Positions 6,741 to 8,351 of a stretch of DNA of 8,351 nt are shown in pieces. A program made the translations under genes and the position numbers. The notes beneath the pieces were generated by a model that did no database searches, had not been told where the DNA came from, and saw only the letters and a list, made by a program, of their open reading frames with translations. Every line of letters starts with the position of its first letter. Position 1 is the first letter of the stretch. This DNA comes from Chromatiales bacterium. GTDB lineage: Bacteria > Pseudomonadota > Gammaproteobacteria > UBA6429 > Thiohalophilaceae. Location of the stretch: the NCBI GenBank assembly GCA_027057985.1, contig JALUTJ010000444.1:1-8351 (forward strand), written 5' to 3'.

Positions 6741-7418
6741 ATGTCGGTAGAAACACATCGCGTCCTGATTGGTAGCTGTGGCTGGCAATACCCACAGTGG
6801 CAGCAGAGTTTTTATGACGAAGAATTGCCGCAGGACTGGCAGCTGGGTTTTTATGCCAATGAATTTCCAGTCGTCTACCTGCCGGCTGATGCCTGGTTAC
6901 CGCAGGATAATCTGCAAGACTGGCAGGATGAAGTGGTGGAGACATTTCGTTTTGTCCTCGAATTGCCCCTTTCGGCATGGCTCGATAGCCGGCAGAGCAG
7001 GGCCAAACAGAATATCGAGGCTCTGGGTGAGTTATGTCTGGCCGTGGTACTACAGCTCGATTGCGAAGCAGGGGAAGCAGTGATTCAGCAGAGCCTGCAG
7101 GCGATAACAAAACTCACTGCCGCCTGCGTTGATTCGCTTGCGCACGATTTACCCACCTCGTTAGGGGCTTTTTTGCAGCAGCATCGGGTGGCCCGGCTCT
7201 GGAACGGGGAAGGGCAGCCGGATCCTGCCATCCATGCCGGTAAGGTTGCGATTTGCCGCTGTGACGATGAAAAGCTGGATATGCCGGGGTTGCGGCAGGT
7301 AGTGGAGGGCTGCCTCTCGCTGTCAGCGGAAAACTGTATCAGTGTCCTTTGCCTCGACGGTCAGCCGCCTTCTATCGAAAAAATGCGTAATGCCGATGTG
7401 ATTCTTAATTTGCTATAA
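6741..7418 (+). CDS. Short divergent DUF72-like protein
   Basis: A 225-residue protein related to the DUF72 (YecE) family, predicted TIM-barrel-like proteins of unknown function. The relationship is clearest at the N-terminus: VLIGSCGWQYPQWQQSFYDEELP at about 8-30 corresponds to the family's IGTSGWxYxxWxxxFYPxxLP, and LGFYANEF at 35-42 to its LxxYAxxF. After that it departs: the usual VExNxTFY segment reads PVVYLPADAW. Later segments FRFVLELPL (69-77), LCLAVVLQLD (98-107) and CISVLCLDG (199-207) fit barrel strands. It is shorter than typical DUF72 proteins (about 240-290). The ATG has a strong ribosome binding site (GAGGGG at 6731-6736). It is divergent from the 60-residue gene and 60 bases upstream of mlaF on the same strand, so it may be cotranscribed with mla. 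No role in lipid transport is known for the family. Confidence 0.8.
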   Translation: MSVETHRVLIGSCGWQYPQWQQSFYDEELPQDWQLGFYANEFPVVYLPADAWLPQDNLQDWQDEVVETFRFVLELPLSAWLDSRQSRAKQNIEALGELCLAVVLQLDCEAGEAVIQQSLQAITKLTAACVDSLAHDLPTSLGAFLQQHRVARLWNGEGQPDPAIHAGKVAICRCDDEKLDMPGLRQVVEGCLSLSAENCISVLCLDGQPPSIEKMRNADVILNLL

Positions 7419-7443
7419 CATGAACCGATACGATGATTTCTTA

Positions 7444-7471
7444 TTGCAACAGACTGCAAGCCGGGTAGAAT
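7444..7471 (+). promoter_or_regulatory. Candidate sigma-70 promoter directly before mlaF
   Basis: TTGCAA at 7444-7449 (four of six to TTGACA) and TAGAAT at 7466-7471 (five of six to TATAAT) are separated by 16 bases. Transcription would start near 7478-7479, which is the A of the mlaF ATG, and would give a leaderless or nearly leaderless message. No ribosome binding site precedes that ATG. Supported by sequence pattern only. Confidence 0.35.
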
Positions 7472-7478
7472 CATAGCT

Positions 7479-8294
7479 ATGACAGCTTCTTCAACACCAC
7501 TGGTAGAAATTCGCAATCTCAGCTTTGCCCGGGGTGATCGCCTGATCTTCGATGATATCGATATCGATATCGAGCGTGGCAAGGTCACGGCCATAATGGG
7601 CCCCAGTGGTACCGGCAAAACGACCCTGTTACGTCTTATTGGTGGTCAGCTCAAACCGCTTTCCGGCAGTATCAAGGTGGATGGCATCGAGGTGACTGGT
7701 TTAAACCGTAAAGGCCTGTTCGAATTACGCAAGCGCATGGGCATGCTGTTTCAGAACGGTGCCCTGCTCACCGATATGGATGTTTACGATAATGTAGCCT
7801 TCCCCATTCGTGAACATACCCGGCTCTCTGAAAAAATGATTCGTACCCTGGTGACCATGAAGTTACAGGTGGTCGGCCTACGAGGGGCGCGGCAGCTGAT
7901 GCCCAGCGAGTTATCCGGCGGCATGGCACGCCGTGTTGCCATGGCGCGGGCGATTGCGCTGGATCCAATGATGATGATGTACGATGAACCCTTTACCGGT
8001 CAGGATCCCATCTCTATGGGCGTGCTGGTCAGACTGATCCGGGAAATGAACGACGCGCTGGGACTCACCAGCATAGTAGTCTCGCATGATATCGAGGAAG
8101 CCTCTTCGATAGCCGATACCATCTACCTGTTATCCGGCGGCAAGGTCGTGGCGCATGGCAGTACCGAGGCACTGCATCAGTCAGATTCGGAATGGGCACA
8201 GCAATTTCTCAATGGCCTGCCGGATGGCCCGGTACCGTTCCATTACCCGGCCAATGATTATGCCGAAGATCTGCTTGCGGACGGGGAGCGCTAG
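7479..8294 (+). CDS. mlaF: MlaF, ATPase of the Mla phospholipid ABC transporter
   Basis: A 271-residue cytoplasmic ABC ATPase that powers the MlaFEDB complex, moving phospholipids between the inner membrane and periplasmic MlaC. All nucleotide-binding motifs are intact: Walker A GPSGTGKTT at 41-49 with K47, Q-loop Q92, signature LSGGM at 145-149, Walker B MMMMYDE at 164-170 with catalytic E170, and H-loop H203. EPFTGQDP after Walker B and REHTRLSEKM, MKLQVVGLRGA and MPSELSGGMARR are characteristic of MlaF rather than other ABC ATPases. The C-terminal tail FLNGLPDGPVPFHYPANDYAEDLL also matches the MlaF extension. The N-terminus lines up with E. coli MlaF from the chosen ATG (LVEIRNLSF against LVDMRDVSF), so this start is well supported even though no ribosome binding site is visible. 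The stop TAG is followed at once by the mlaE ATG. Confidence 0.96.
   Translation: MTASSTPLVEIRNLSFARGDRLIFDDIDIDIERGKVTAIMGPSGTGKTTLLRLIGGQLKPLSGSIKVDGIEVTGLNRKGLFELRKRMGMLFQNGALLTDMDVYDNVAFPIREHTRLSEKMIRTLVTMKLQVVGLRGARQLMPSELSGGMARRVAMARAIALDPMMMMYDEPFTGQDPISMGVLVRLIREMNDALGLTSIVVSHDIEEASSIADTIYLLSGGKVVAHGSTEALHQSDSEWAQQFLNGLPDGPVPFHYPANDYAEDLLADGER
7554..7571 (+). repeat. Three tandem GATATC units inside mlaF
   Basis: GATATC occurs three times in tandem (7554-7559, 7560-7565, 7566-7571), each unit self-complementary. In frame it gives an alternating Asp-Ile run in DDIDIDIERG, a stretch that is variable among MlaF proteins. Probably a minor coding repeat without regulatory role. Confidence 0.8.
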
Positions 8295-8351
8295 ATGGTG
8301 CTGGATCTAATACAGGAGCTTGGCCACAAAGGACTGAAATTCTTCCAGCGA
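8295..8351 (+). CDS. mlaE: MlaE permease, N-terminal fragment cut by window end
   Basis: The first 19 codons of the inner-membrane permease subunit of the Mla transporter; the rest lies outside the window. The translation begins MVLDLIQELGHKGLKFFQR, and LGHKG followed by a basic, aromatic stretch matches the start of MlaE (E. coli has LGHKGIK at the same place). The ATG directly follows the mlaF TAG and has a GGGGAG ribosome binding site about 8 bases upstream, inside the end of mlaF. The identification rests on the short match plus the invariant mlaF-mlaE gene order. Confidence 0.88.
   Translation, partial: MVLDLIQELGHKGLKFFQR

Noticed and set aside
6652..7110. Open frame extending the 60-residue protein upstream to 213 residues on the minus strand
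   Set aside because: Most of it is antisense to the DUF72-like gene, which has a good ribosome binding site and a family match. The extension is low-complexity and unlike any family I know; only the last 60 codons look real.

Overview
The window looks like a gammaproteobacterial chromosome segment of moderate GC. The evidence is a YrbG-type exchanger next to an Mla lipid-transport locus, a MlaF that follows the enterobacterial protein closely from its N-terminus to its C-terminal tail, and lipoprotein signals typical of a diderm. Genes are densely packed, many with zero-gap or 4-base start/stop junctions. There is no gene-free stretch over 300 bases, and I see no RNA genes, insertion sequences or CRISPR.

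Bases 1-2042 (+ strand) are the end of a Tad/Flp-type pilus or secretion cluster. In order: the 3' part of tadC (inner-membrane T2SS-F platform protein), a small DUF192 protein, a TPR lipoprotein in the TadD-like position, and a TadE-like minor pseudopilin. Each gene overlaps or touches the next, so they are almost certainly one translationally coupled transcript. The DUF192 gene is the unexpected member.

Bases 2114-4576 (- strand, convergent with the Tad cluster) encode an 820-residue membrane Ser/Thr protein kinase. An extracytoplasmic CHASE2 sensor and three transmembrane helices lead into a TPR-like linker and a complete Hanks-type kinase domain. Its target is not evident; the neighbouring Tad system is one candidate by proximity only.

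Bases 4663-6651 (- strand) carry, in transcription order, a 60-residue Cys/His protein, mlaA (outer-membrane lipoprotein of the Mla system) and a Ca2+/Na+ exchanger of the YrbG family. The first two are joined by a TAA-ATG junction.

Bases 6741-8351 (+ strand) are divergent from that group: a reduced DUF72-like protein, then mlaF (ABC ATPase) and the first 19 codons of mlaE (permease), which runs off the window. The 89-base divergent gap at 6652-6740 holds an inverted repeat that could serve as a shared operator. Together the right half is an Mla locus in which the outer-membrane lipoprotein gene sits beside the inner-membrane transporter genes, with two poorly characterised companions (the 60-residue protein and the DUF72-like protein) between them. 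Nothing here is a clearly new system. The best leads are those two companions and the DUF192 gene inside the Tad cluster.
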